A stretch of DNA of 64,000 bases from Hevea brasiliensis. Its lineage: Eukaryota > Streptophyta > Magnoliopsida > Malpighiales > Euphorbiaceae. The DNA is taken from the NCBI RefSeq assembly GCF_030052815.1, contig NC_079495.1:37613703-37677702 (forward strand), in the 5' to 3' direction. This document shows, in pieces, positions 36,281 through 48,226 of this stretch (within the stretch, counting starts at the first letter, position 1; each line of letters starts with the position of its first letter). The notes beneath the pieces are model-generated. The model saw nothing but the letters and a program-made list of their open reading frames with translations, was not told where the DNA came from and did not search any database. Both the position numbers and the translations under genes were made by a program.

Positions 36281-38371
36281 TATCACACCTTACCCCTCTA
36301 TAAGGTATAACATGGTCCCGTAGAATACCTAATGAACTACCGCACTTCATCTACCGATAACTCATTAAGTACCCTACAAGGGATTTTAAAACAATTTTCT
36401 TATTTTTGATAAGTGGTGAGCATTTCTAATGAGTATTTAAAACATTTAATTGAAATTAAAAACTAGTTAAAACTCTTAGCCCATTTTATTTTTCGCAAAT
36501 TTTATAAAAATTTTGACAAAGTTCTGTCTGTATTTTGAGAAACCAGTTCTTCAAATACCTGTAAAAAGCACTTGTAAAATTATTTCTCAACAACTACTTC
36601 AATTTCACAATCAAACTCAATCCATTTCAACAACTCTATAATCATTTCAATCAATTTCTCAAGTTCAAAATTAAATAATCCTCAAAACACTAACAATACA
36701 TTTCATTCAAATTAAATAAAATGGTTTCACTCATATTTCATCAGAGACAAAACAATTTATATACATCCTTATAAAATTTACATCAATAGAAATATAAACT
36801 AAACTTTATTACAAACTTCATACAAATTATGTACAAGCTGCTCAAGACCCATTTACATGTCCATACATTTATATGCAATACATACATCAAAATAAATATT
36901 TACAATTAGGGTATAAATTATACCCGATAACTTCAAGCTGAATGATCTTTAATCCTTAGCAGCTCAGTCTGCTACTCTTCTAATCTCTGTATCTGCGACA
37001 ACAATAGAAGCTATCGCTAAGTACTAGGACTCAGTGGTGCACAACATACTAAAATAATCTTTATGCAGAACTTAAATCAAATTTATTCAAAAATTTGACT
37101 GAACATGAGAATTAAATACAAATCAAGAATTATGAGATTTTAATCCCAAACAATTCCATTTTGAAGTGTCAAATCACATTTCATAAAACCCACAGTTAGA
37201 TCATGCCATTCGAAGCAAATAGAATCTCAATAGCTAGAGGCTAAAGAGAAATCACATCACAAGGCTAGCTAGCTCAAATATATGGATATCCATTCACATT
37301 CTCTTCTACTGGCACACCTCAACACTTCTCCAGAGAAGGAATCAAAATTCGAAACTAATTACCCCCACTAGTCATGCTAGTGAGGTGTTCAAATATATGG
37401 CCATGACACTGTCGTTTCAAAACTTATCTTAACAATTTGCTAAACGTTGTCATTTCAAATATACATAACAACATTTCAAAAATTTAGATCAAACATCATA
37501 AGAATGCCATAATCCAATATTTCACATTATTCAAAACAGTATGCAAAAGATGATTATAAAAAGTATATGTTGTGCACAAACCTCAAGCTAGTCGCCTCTT
37601 GGCCTTGACTTAGTTCCTCGGGTTCCTTCCCGGTATTCTTTTCAACTAAAACACATAATTTTACAATGTTTCAGTATCATAATTTAACATAAATCCAAAA
37701 ATAAATTTAGCCTTATTTTTACCTAGCTCTAACGTGCTAAACTCGACGTTCTCGAAATTTTGTATTTCGAGTTACTATTCACTACACTATTCAAGTTAAA
37801 TTGTTGACTTTCTAAGGCTTAATAGGTATGGAAACTCCAACTTCACCCACATTCCACATTTTGGTCACTAAACTTGTTGGTTTTGGTCATTTTCTCAAAA
37901 CTTAGGTCTTTTAGGCAAAATTGTCAAATTTTCAGTTTTGGTGTCCCTAATTATACTGTTTCATTGGTCAGTTTACTGTTAGAATTTGGCAAAACTTTCT
38001 TCATAGAAAATGTCCTCTATTGTCTTAAGTTTATTCTCCTTTTTGAATCACTCCAATTGGAGTTTTGTAGTTCAAGTTATAAGCAAATTACTTTTATTGT
38101 TCATGCTGCAGAATTTTATTCTGGCAGATTATTAATTCCAATTTTGTTTAGCAATTTGATCAAGTTAGGTCCATAATTTGGTCTAACTTTCTCCATATGA
38201 AATTTTCTACTATGCCTTAGGTTTCCATCGGTTCAAGAATCACCTAAATCGGAGTTTTCTAGAGAGAGTTATAGCCATTGAAACTTTACTGTTCAAATGG
38301 CAAATCTGCAGTCTGCAGATTAAGTGACCCAAATTCGCTCAATAATTTGATTTGGTTAATGGCATAATTTG
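36281..38371 (-). repeat. A 5' LTR, interrupted by element C
   Basis: Matches 27709-29790 of the 3' LTR. Its terminus reads TATCACACC where the partner has TGTCACACC, a single transition at the conserved terminal G. After GGCATAATTTG at 38371 element C begins. The rest of this LTR (expected about 1.6 kb, then the AAATT duplication) is not found as such. Confidence 0.85.
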
Positions 38372-38978
38372 TGTCACACCCTACTCCCCTGTAAGATGTA
38401 ACATGATCTCGTAGTACACCTAATAAATTATCGTACTTCACCTACCGATAACCCATTAGATATACTACAAGGGATTTTAAAACAATTTTCGTGAAATTTA
38501 AATCATCAATTAAAATCTGGTGTTATAAAATTTTTTCAAAATTTCGGCAAAGTGTCAGCTGTATTTTGAGAAAACAGTTCTTCAATCCTGCAAAAGAAAA
38601 TGCTTCCAATATGTTTTCTCAAATACAACTCCAATAAACTTTATTTCAATTCACAATTCAATTCTCAATAGACAATCAATTCATTTTCAAACTGCTCTCA
38701 TCATAAAGAAACATTTCATTGATTACAAGACTCAAAATTTATAATACAAAACTATTCAAGTAAATAAAATCTCAACTTTATATTTATAATGATTTACATT
38801 TAATTACATACCAAAATATTTTACAAGAGTTTTTATACAACTGCTCAAATAATTTACATACATATTATTACATGCATACATCAAAACCTATGTACATGGG
38901 TATACCTATGATATATCTGGAGCTGATCTGAAAGTGTCTTCAAAGAAAATTACTCACTGCTCCATGCTCTTCTTACCT

Positions 38979-39017
38979 GCGATAGCATACAAAGCTATCG
39001 CTGAGTGGTGAACTCAG
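38979..39017 (-). other. Conserved LTR double stem-loop, C copy
   Basis: GCGATAGC / GCTATCGC, loop ATACAAA: eight perfect pairs (38979-39001); CTGAGT / ACTCAG, loop GGTGA (39001-39017); then GTGGTGCACAAC. In F and A one arm of the 8-bp stem differs by a base that keeps pairing as G-T. Confidence 0.65.
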
Positions 39018-39276
39018 TGGTGCACAACTATAATTTAAAACATAGTACAAGATACATTGACAAAATTTACAGTAAATAATTTGAAAATCTGAATACTCAT
39101 CAAATTCCAAAACTCAAAATATTCATTGCCAATAATGTAAATCATTTGTATAAAATGACTTTGATCATGAAATTCAATTTATCAAATCATGACTAACCAT
39201 TTAAGGTAGTTCCAACAAAATCAATTATACATAAATCATAACTGAAATCATAATTCTTTACTTTTCAAAAACATTT

Positions 39277-39381
39277 TGTGTCTCAAAAATCATGTTGTAT
39301 CTCAAAAACCATGTTGTATCTCAAAAACCATGCTGTATCTCAAAAATCATTCTTTATCTCAAAAGCAATTATTTATCTCAC
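39277..39381 (-). repeat. 20-bp tandem array in C LTR
   Basis: About five copies of a unit like GTATCTCAAAAACCATGTT. Later copies are degenerate (TTTATCTCAAAAGCAATTA). Not present to this extent in F at the matching place. Confidence 0.75.
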
Positions 39382-39421
39382 TAACTATGCAAGACTAATC
39401 CGAAAGGGCCATCTTCGGGGT

Positions 39422-39491
39422 GATTCTAACTCCCTATGGTCGGGGAGGTCGAATCAGATTCTAACTCCCTATGGTCGGGGAGGTCGAATCA
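39422..39491 (-). repeat. Duplicated 35-bp block in C LTR
   Basis: GATTCTAACTCCCTATGGTC and GGGGAGGTCGAATCA occur twice in a row. F has the same duplication in reverse orientation at about 12275-12346, so it predates the split of the two LTR types. Confidence 0.75.
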
Positions 39492-42086
39492 TCATGCACA
39501 GTACCATCACAATAATGAATCTTCCGCAAGGGCCATAACGATAAAATAAACTTAGATCTAACCTCAAATCAGAGGAAAATCTAAGCTTGTGCACCTACCA
39601 TGGTAATCAAAACACAACTAACTCCATTGTCTTCTCAACAAATGAGAGAGACGGGTAATAACCTAGTCAAGCATCTATAGTGAGATATAAAACAATATCA
39701 GAATCCTTTTAGTGAGCATAAATCACAATATAATTCGATTCAAAGTCAATTCCAATATCCAATAATTTTTATGCTCATCACAATTCAAATCATAAATTTG
39801 CATTTTTCCATGAAAATTACCATCATAATTCAAACATGTTCTATCACAATTTTCCAAAATATAATTATTCAATCCATAACAATGCTTAATACTTGTGGAA
39901 ATACCATTTCACAAAGCTAAATTCATACATACTATAACAATTTCAATAATCATTGAATCAAATCCAATGCTTGTGAAACATAATACATAAGAAAAATATG
40001 TCATTTAATCATATGAAATATTCAAAACAAAATCAATTAAAAACTAGCTGTGCACAAACCTCTGATAACTGTCTCTTGGTTCTGACTCAGTGTTTCCTTC
40101 CCCTTCCCTGAGTCTTTGCTAACTGAGAAACACAATTTGAAGTGTTTCAGTACTCATTTAAACTGTCTCTAAGAATAAGGTTCAATAATTAATTTGTCGA
40201 ATTCTATTATTTCCTTAGTCAACCTAATATGTCGACTCTCGATGCGTTCTAGGTAAATTCGAATTTAATGTCACTAATATGTCACATTCAATAGTCTTTT
40301 AGGGTTGGTACATGTTACCAAATTCATTTCCATGTATCTTGCATTTTCTTGCAATTTGCTGGATTCCGGGATACTAGTTTGACCTAGCCGGACGACCTAG
40401 TTCCATCAGTTTTCGGGTTTCGGTGAAAACTACAAACTTGTAGATATATGTCTTATGGAATGCGGGGCAAAATTTCAGGTCATTCTGAGTTATGTAGACC
40501 AAGTTATGGTCATTTTACTGTTGCTGGTCAACTTGCACTAAAATTGGTCACTTTAGGTCATTTTAGGTCATTTTAGGTTCGGCCAGTTTTTGGACCCGAA
40601 CTTGTGCAAGCTGTTTGACTTGCTTATGGTCATTTCTGGGCTTTGGTGTCTTCATAAGACTTGTAGATATGGGTCTTAACTATTCATGGTCAAAATTTCA
40701 GGTCAATTGGACCTGTTTTGAGTGAGTTATGGTCAAAATACTAACTGCTGCCCAAATGGTCAATTTTTAGGCCTGCACTTACCTATTCCGGATTTGGTCA
40801 TTATTTTAGGTCACTTCTAGGCAGAATTTGGACAAGATCTCTTCATGAAAGTTGGTCTATATTGAGTCTAGTTTTACCTCCAATTAGCCTCATACCAATT
40901 GGAGCCACAACTTTACACTTATAACCTAATTTATACACTGCCAACAATCACAACCTGCATAAGAGAATTTACACTTCCAATTTAGCAATCCTCCTCCTCC
41001 CAATACTTCAATATTCATTCTTGGCACTTGTATATTTATTCAACACAATTCTAACAAAGTAAATTGGGCAGAATACTCAAGTAACATAGGCTCTCATGGC
41101 TGCCTAAAATTGGGCAGTCCAATAACTCAATAATTCTTCAAATTTCTTCACCCAAAATACTCCCCATAACCTCAACACAAACTTTAATAAAGTAAGTTAA
41201 AGAAATAAGCATTTACCTTTAGTTGACCACTTCTCAACCTTCACCAAAGCTCCTTTTCTTGCTGGCTATAGCTTTCCCATGATGTGTGGACAATTTCTTA
41301 TGAAAGGATTAGTGGAAATCATGGTGAGATTGAGTGAGATTAAAGCTTGCATGAAGGTGTTTTAATGGAGGTTTGAGAGGAATTTAAATTCTGCAACTTG
41401 AGAGGTGAAGAAGATGAATGAAGATAGTGGAAAATTCTGTCCACTTTTGGCTTTTATATGGTGCATAATGGTCCACTAACTCAATTAAATAATAAGGTAA
41501 TGTTAAACTTTTAATTATTCACATTATACCCCATAATTCTCGTTCATTATATTTCATTCCAACTTTAATTTTTCACGTATTTCTAAACTTTAACACTACT
41601 TTATTTTCATGGACATTTAGGTCAAAAAAACAACTTGGAGTATCAAATGACTACAATGCCCCTGTTCGGGTTGCATTTCCGATTTTTCGGTAACACCGTG
41701 TTTTGTCCATTTTTCGATTTCTCACTTTTCTTTGTATTAATTATTTAATTTTTCTTTGATATTTCTAATGATATTTATACTTCAATTGATGTCTCTTTAA
41801 GTCCTAAAAATATTTTTCAGGGTTTCCTGTGGTCCAGGGCTAGTCAACGGTCCACGCCGTGACTTCCCCGTGCGGTTACCCATCACTTGGGTTCTCGGCT
41901 CGTTTAACTTGGTTACATTTCTTTTCTATTATTTTTTCTTTGTTTTTCTTGTATTTTCTTTTTCTTGTATTTCATTATTTAATGTCTCCTCACTCATATC
42001 GAAGTGTAGTTCTAGGCATCCTAGCTGTCCGGACAACGCTGGTCACCGGAACAGTAGTACGCACTACCGAACATAGGGGTGTTACA

Positions 42087-42110
42087 ATTCTCCCCCCCTT
42101 AAAATAAATT
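42087..42110 (-). other. Polypurine tract of C
   Basis: ATTCTCCCCCCCTTAAAA on the + strand directly after the LTR; the G-run is longer than in E or A. Confidence 0.8.
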
Positions 42111-43018
42111 TCGTCCACGAAATTTTACCCAATAGTCATCTTACAATAGTCATACGTTTATTTTTTTCCCTTTTTATACAATCGAATAATCTTCTTTTCC
42201 TCAAATTTGTATAAGACTTTTAACAATCTAATACAACGTTTAATTTGTTTGTATACCACCAATCTTCTCTTACTATTGTGCTGTCCAATATTTCGGTTCA
42301 TGTTCCTTTTTGAATGACCCTTGAGGTCATGTTAGAATCATTTATCTAGTCATTGGTCCTCTGACCATTCTAGTCCATAGTCTTCCTCACATTCGTAACA
42401 TTTCTTTGTTATATTTGAACCAATTGTTCGTTTTTTTTTTTTTTTTTTACTTTCATAACTCTGTTTATCTGTCAATATTCTATAACTTACTTCCTTTTGT
42501 ACTGAACTATAACCTTTCGATATTCTAACCTTTGAGTTTTAGATCCCTAAGTAGGATTTCCAAACTTATTCCTAACAATTAAATTCTGTCCTGGCATAAC
42601 TATACCAAAACAAATGCCGTTGGCAACTATTCTTATCTAGGTATACTATCGGGTAGTACGTAGCTCTACACAATAATCTCAAGTCGATCAGATGTCTGCG
42701 ACTACAGTATAAACATCAAGAACATTGCATAGTTACTACGATACATCCCAATAGATCAAACTTTCCTATCTTTTATCCTTTTCGAATTCACCGATACCTG
42801 AAACTTATTCTGATTACAATATCCATTAACAATTAACAACTATAACCTCTCTGCCTTCATCTAGAAAAATTCTATTACCGCAACTTACTTTTACGTCCTC
42901 TTGCCTTACATTAAGTAGGCTTGCTATTTAGCTTTATAATTTATGGTGTGTTAGAAAATACTTCTCGCCGATAAACTCTTCCAAAACTAATTTAACTTAT
43001 TATCACAATCCTTCTCTT
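42111..43018 (-). other. C internal region, non-coding
   Basis: Follows E 18911-19785 throughout (TTTCGTCCACGAAATTT near the start, TTATGGTGTGTTAGAAAATA near 42940). A T-run of about 22 bases at 42430 is the main difference. No coding sequence is seen. It ends at the junction with the Tat/Ogre fragment. Confidence 0.7.
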
Positions 43019-45022
43019 AAGGACTTGGAAATTATAGTTCCAAGGTATGGCATGGGTGTTTGTGACGGGGAGCTGAGGCGGGGTTCGGATAATTGTTACT
43101 GGTGGTGACGATGCTAGGGCTGAGAAGGTGATTCTGTGTTTAGAGGTGGAGGCATTTTGGCCGAATCGGGCTGTGTTTACTCCCTCCTCCATCTTCGACC
43201 TCATTTGACATCTCAAGACTTTGAGGGACAGTAAGTTCTGAACCTCTTGCTCAAACTGTTCACAATTCTTCAGTTTGTGATTAGCTGCCCTCCCATGATA
43301 GGGGCATCCCGCCTTATCTTCAGTTTCTGGTGCCTGAAGATAGAGGTAACCTTCCTTCACTGCCATTCTAAAAATTTCCTCAAAGTGAGGAATCAGTTCA
43401 TCTACCTCTGGTGTCGACCCTTCTCCTTCTGACTCTATCATGTTCACGCCATTGCCCGTATTATGATTGGGCAATGGGTTTGAGGTAACATTAGGGAGGG
43501 AACCATTTCCTTCAATCTTCAACCACCCATTCCTGATTAGGGCGTGTACTCTTCCTCTGAGTGCCCCACAATTGTCGATCGAGTGCCCCTGTACCCCTCC
43601 ATGATACTCACACCGGGCACTGGCATCATACCACCTGGGGTATGGCGGCTGAATTGGGTCAAGGAGAATCGGCACTATTTGGTTTATATCGACAAGGTAT
43701 TGGTATATTTCGCTAAGTGACAGGGGAAGAGGTGGATCAGGATTTCTTGGTGGTCTCGGATTATTTTGAAGTGGTTTGGGTTGAGTAGGTGGAGGAGGTG
43801 GTCTGGGTTGGTAGTTTGTCGGTGGTGGATACTGTGGGCATGGGTGAGGATAATTTGGGAAAGGAGGTGGAATGTTTGCAATGGTTTGGCCATAAGAAGG
43901 TGGATATAGCCGATAGTTGTTCTGAGGAAGTGGGGAGTGATTGTTCTGCCGGGTGATGGAATGCACATCACCCTCTTTTTTTTTGCGAAAACTGGCAGTC
44001 TTCTTTACAAGATTTTCAGTCAACTCCTACCGTCGTCCCATCCTTAAGTTGGCTTCTATCCTCTCACCAGCTTGGATGATGTCCGAGAAACTATTGGAAG
44101 TGTTTCCAATCATCAGATTGAAGTAGGGAGCCTTCAATGTCTCAATGAATAAGGAGCATAGTTCATTGTAAGTCACTGGAGGATACACTTCTGCGGCCTT
44201 CTCTCTCCATTTCTGGGCATATTCTTTAAAACTTTCCCTATCTCTCTGCACCAAGTTTTGGAGGTCTCTCCTTGTGGGGGCCACATCGCAGTTGAACTTG
44301 TATTGTTTTAAGAAAGCGTCAGCTAAATCTTTCTAGGAGTGCAATTTGCTTCTGTCCAACTGAATGCACCATCTCAGGGTTGCCCCGGAGAGACTCTCAT
44401 GGAAGAAGTGGACTAGAAGTCTGTCGTCTTCCGTCAGGGCTGACATTTTGGCAATATAAGTGGCCAAGTGAATGCGGGGGTCTGAGTTCCCGGTGTACTT
44501 GTCGAAGTCCGAGACCTTAAACTTAGGGGGCACTACCACATCAGGCACCAATCTTAGTGACGCCACATCAACTGAACCATACATGTTCAGTCCCTCTATC
44601 GCTCTTAATCTCTCTTCTAGAGCAGATAGCTTCTCATTTTCTCTCGTCTTATCTCCCCTCCCTACTGCATGAAATACTCCCCCAGCTGGTAAATGAGGGG
44701 CGGAATGAACTAGAGGGATCAGGATTGAAGGGTACGGCTCTGCATTTGGGACGGTCGGGTAATGGGAGAAAGGTGGATCATTATTCAGGGGAGCCAGATC
44801 GACAGTGATTGTCAGATCTAGGATAGGTGGCTGAAAGGTGAAAGAGGTTAAAGTATGATGAGAATCAACCGTTGTAGGAGGTGGGGGAGGTAGTGGTAAG
44901 TTAGGCTCTGAAGCAGGCTTATTATGGGACATCTCCCTCATTAGTCTCATGAGCTCTGAAACCTGGTCTTTCAATTCAGACACTTGTCATTTTAGGTTCT
45001 GGACTTGTTCTTGGTCTTCCAT
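43019..45022 (-). pseudogene. Gag of a Tat/Ogre-like Ty3/gypsy element (fragment G)
   Basis: Start ATG at 45022 (MEDQEQVQN). A single frame runs 2 kb without frameshift but with three nonsense codons (about 44990, 44333 and 44027). Order: N-terminal coiled-coil-like QVSELKDQVSELMRLMREM; proline-rich zone; retrotransposon gag domain (KFKVSDFDKYTGNSDPRIHL, LVHFFHESLSGATLRW, then YKFNCDVAPTRRDLQNL and FKEYAQKWREKAAEV); proline-rich zone; and two C-x2-H-x5-H-x4-C motifs, CEYHGGVQGHSIDNC (near 43612) and CPYHGRAANHKLKNC (near 43306). It is cut at HAIPWNYNF, just before the protease. Confidence 0.85.
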
Positions 45023-45442
45023 TATCTTCTTTGTTCGTGATCGTGTTAAGTACACTCGTCTTGGATGAACCGCTTGTTTGGTCAGACTGGCTTTACTTGA
45101 AGCAATGTTGATTTTCTACAGGAAGTAAAAAAGGAAATTTTTCAGTGAATTTTGAATTAAAAATTAAAAGGATCCTGGTGTGGACAAAGGATACGGTGGC
45201 ATCAGAGAGCCAAGATGAAATCTACAGAAGGATAATTGCATCACTTTTATCATGGCATCGTTCGATAGTCCGACGGTGAATGACTGGATTGAATGTGCAT
45301 TTATGGTACCTGTCCATATGGCGCATCCAATTTTTTGCATAACCCTAATGAGGGGGTTCCTACATGAGTCATACTATTCATTCACAATTTTGCTAAACAA
45401 TGGCCCAAAGTTGTTCCATTAATTGAATAATTCATACATGGC

Positions 45443-47363
45443 ATACTTTACATTGGCCTAGGCTCAGGAAGGTTCTTTATAATGTAATGACACTTCCTGA
45501 GATATTCATAGAGCCTTTCTTCTTATCTGGCGGGGTCGAACATTTTCAGGGCATATTCGGATTCAGGTAAGAGTTCTTGTTTCCCTTGTGCAATCATTCT
45601 CTTCAGGTGGTTAACATTCTCTTTTAGCTCTTGATAAAGAGCGACTTGTTTTTCTTTTTCCTTTCTTTCTTTAGCACATTCTTTCAGAATATCATTGATA
45701 AGCTGTGCCTGCTCCTTCAGTTTAAGCTTCTTCTTTTTGCTTTCTTGTTTATACTCTTCCATGAGTATCTTCTGATATTTCATTTTCTCCTGAAGCTTGC
45801 TATTCTATACTTCTACTTCTTTCATTGTAGCTTGGAGAGAGCTCTTTTCCCTTTCCCATCGTATTTCTTGCTCTTCAAACCCTATCTTTTCGGTCTTCGC
45901 CTCTTCCCTCAGCCTTCTCACTTTTCTTTTGAGGATCTGCTATTGGTCCTCTAACTGTTTTATTTGCTCTTGTAATTGCCAGTTTTCGGTGTTTGCCTTT
46001 TGTAGGGAGTCGGCCAAACGAGTGCTAGCTTCTTTTGAAAAGATGTCTTGACGGAGGTCGCTGCCTTCAAATTTGGTTGGATCCGTAGTTAGGTGTCCTT
46101 GATCCCTACCAGCCCTCCATTTAAGATAATCGCTCGTGACACTTGGACCTTTAGGCGACCTTTCCACTATAGTGATACTTTCCCAGGATTTGCGAGCTAT
46201 TTTTAATTCTTCCTCATTATCGACTTCATGGTAGAAATGAGCATGGTGGTATCCTCCTATTTTGACTCTGGACTGGGTTGAGCCAAACTGCCTCATTACT
46301 AATGCTGGAGTGTAACTTGTGTATCCGGTCACTCCAATTAGAGATACTGATTGATTGCCCCCCGTGCTAACCAAAATGGGTTGACCCGACGTCCACAATT
46401 TCCTCCAACAGTAGTCAAGGCTGTTGAAGCTCAAGATCCGTTCTTGCCACTGCAACTCATCCTTTGGGTTGATTACTAGTCTGGTCATCTTCTTGATGAG
46501 AGGCTAGTCATGGTTCCAAGTCAATCCCTTTGTCTCTACATGACATATGTGACTGATGATCCAGAGGTACAATAATTGAGAACAGCACTTAATGGATCCC
46601 TTGCCTTGTCGTCTGCAATAGGTAAGAGTCAACAAAGTCTCTACAAGAATTGCCGGTACCGGGTTGACTTTCTATTTTTCTACTGCCCAGAATATTTCTG
46701 CAACGCCGTAGGTTATGATTCCCGAAGGTCCAGGGAACAAGATCAGGCCGTATATCCCCAAAACAAGTGCCAAGGAAGCCTGCTCCCATTGTTCCTCCTG
46801 GATGTAATGATCCAACCACTTCTTGAGGTAAGTCCAATACCAACCATGAGTGTTTCCTTTGACAGTTTCCCTCGTCTTTGCTTCTTTCGGGGGGATCCGC
46901 AACATATGTGTGAATCGTTTCTAGGTCTGTCTATGCTCCAGGTGTAGGTAAATCAGATTCTGCATCACATAAGGAATTTCTAGCAATGCCTGATATTCTT
47001 CCATAGTGGGAGCGGTATCGATATCGTTGAAAGAGAACACCCGATACTTAGGATTCCAAACTGACAGCATGGCCTTTAATGCCGGGACTTGGACTTTGAC
47101 TCGTATCAAGGTTGCAATCCTCCCATATTTCTTCTCAAATCGTGCTTTGGCCTAATCGGGAAATGACTTCCAACCATTAGCCAGACCCTCGAGACTGTTC
47201 ATTCTGACCTCAACTTTGCTCAGGTCCAATGGAGGTAATAAGCCAGTATATCCTCTGGTGACATTGCTTCATGGGGCACTGAACTATGAGGTGGTTCGGG
47301 CCGCAGTTTAGCATTCTGTTCTGGTCTAAGAACTTCTTCTGCCGACTGACTCGAGGATGCCAT
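45443..47363 (-). pseudogene. ORF1 upstream of gag, DUF7745-like with coiled coil
   Basis: Start ATG 47363 (MASSSQSAEE). After a frame change near 47150-47270 one frame continues to about 45443 with several stops. Visible blocks: KKYGRIATLIRVKVQVPALK, AMLSVWNPKYRVFSFNDID, PTMEEYQALLEIP, ASLALVLGIYGLILFP, NPVPAILVETLLTL, YTPALVMRQFGSTQ, and a long coiled coil rich in K, E and Q (46000-45530). The layout is that of the plant family I know as DUF7745, of unknown function; the placement between primer site and gag fits the extra ORF1 of Ogre elements. The family assignment is from memory of motifs. Confidence 0.7.
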
Positions 47364-48206
47364 GTTAAAAATGATGCTTATCCTTTTACAGACCTTAATT
47401 TGGTGATGCCTGCAGGAAAAACTTATTAGCAGGGTAAATTTAAGTAATTTTGAATTATACTGTTGGCAGAGCAACACCTACACATTTATCAAAGTAGGAA
47501 AGTGTGTAGGCTTTCCTAACAGTATGATTCAAGATTACCCTAAAAAATAAGAACAAAATAAAACAAGCAGAATAGGGTAAAAGTAAGTATGCCCCTTTTG
47601 TCCTAAAATAGGGAGAGTCCTGGTACCGGATGGGTGCTGCCTAATTGGATAGTTCTATCTTATAAGGTAGCTTGCTACGGCTTCCAGCTATCGTGATAGT
47701 TTAGCTCAAGGTCTAATTTTCTAAAAGCCACAGGTTCTCAAATTGCCCCATCAGAAGCAGAGAGGCCCCATTCTATCACCACGATACTGACGGGAGAATT
47801 CCACGGGTATCACAGTGAATAGAACGAGTTTCAATTTGAGCAGAAGCCTTCACGGATACTAATGGGGTAAAACCCATGGGTACCGCTACATGACTCCCTC
47901 CTACTTCTTAAAAGGGTAAGAAAGCCCAGGTATAGGGCTGGAGTGTCTGAGGACATCGTGCGAGTGTTCAGTGTGTGAAGGGACACCTTTACCTCTTCCC
48001 AGTATGGGGAGTTTTTTCTTTTTCTTTTTTTAAATGAAAAGTGCTGTAGGAAATAAAAAAAAATAAACAAAGCAGTTAGCGGAAATAACAATCATCAATA
48101 GATTAAGGTTTTCGAATTTTGTAAATTGAACCTATCTAACTATAATTCTAGTTTATAGAATTAAATCTGCTTTTGGACCTCTGGGCCGGGGTTGAAGGAA
48201 AAATGA
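47364..48206 (-). other. Leader between primer site and ORF1 of G
   Basis: Non-coding, about 0.84 kb. No long open frame with recognisable product. In sense direction it begins at the primer site and ends at the ORF1 start. Confidence 0.6.
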
Positions 48207-48226
48207 TGTCCCCAGTGGAGTCGACA
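48207..48226 (-). other. Primer-binding site of Tat/Ogre type
   Basis: On the - strand TGTCGACTCCACTGGGGACA. Tat/Ogre elements commonly have TGGCGACTCYRCTGGGGAC here, taken as complementary to an Arg tRNA; one base differs. The tract GGGAAGGTGTTAGGCACCCC nearby (48399-48420) is also typical of these elements. It fixes the - orientation of gag and ORF1. Confidence 0.75.

Larger units (their letters stand above)
27709..38371 (-). mobile_element. Element A: Tekay/Del-like Ty3/gypsy chromovirus, 5' LTR cut by C
   Basis: Order on the - strand: 5' LTR (36281 up, interrupted at 38371), primer site, gag, protease, reverse transcriptase, RNase H, integrase with chromodomain-like tail, polypurine tract, 3' LTR (27709-31401). 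The RT-before-integrase order defines Ty3/gypsy; the Met-tRNA primer, gag type and integrase tail (LRNKQIPLVKVLW ... EREEDMRR) suggest the Tekay/Del chromovirus clade. It is dead: several stops, at least three frame changes, and damaged zinc knuckle and protease. Confidence 0.9.
38372..42086 (-). repeat. C 3' LTR (3715 bp)
   Basis: Bounded by TGTCACACC and GGGTGTTACA. It shares with E the stretch around 40380-40900 (ACAAACTTGTAGAT, GTTCGGCCAGTTTT, TTCATGAAAGTTGG), and with F the CTATGGTCGGGGAGG repeat block and the stem-loop area. Thus it links the E and F types of LTR. Confidence 0.88.
38372..43018 (-). mobile_element. Element C: relative of E, 3' LTR and part of the interior
   Basis: It starts with TGTCACACC after ATTTG (38367-38371, likely target duplication) and consists of a full LTR (38372-42086) plus 0.93 kb of the same non-coding interior as E. 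At about 43018, after TCTCTTAAGGA, the match to E (19785) ends and Tat/Ogre gag begins, so its gag, primer site and other LTR are absent here. Confidence 0.85.

Noticed and set aside
45631..45954. + strand Leu/Phe-rich frame resembling a membrane protein
   Set aside because: It is the antisense of the Lys/Glu-rich coiled coil of ORF1, which gives Phe/Leu codons.
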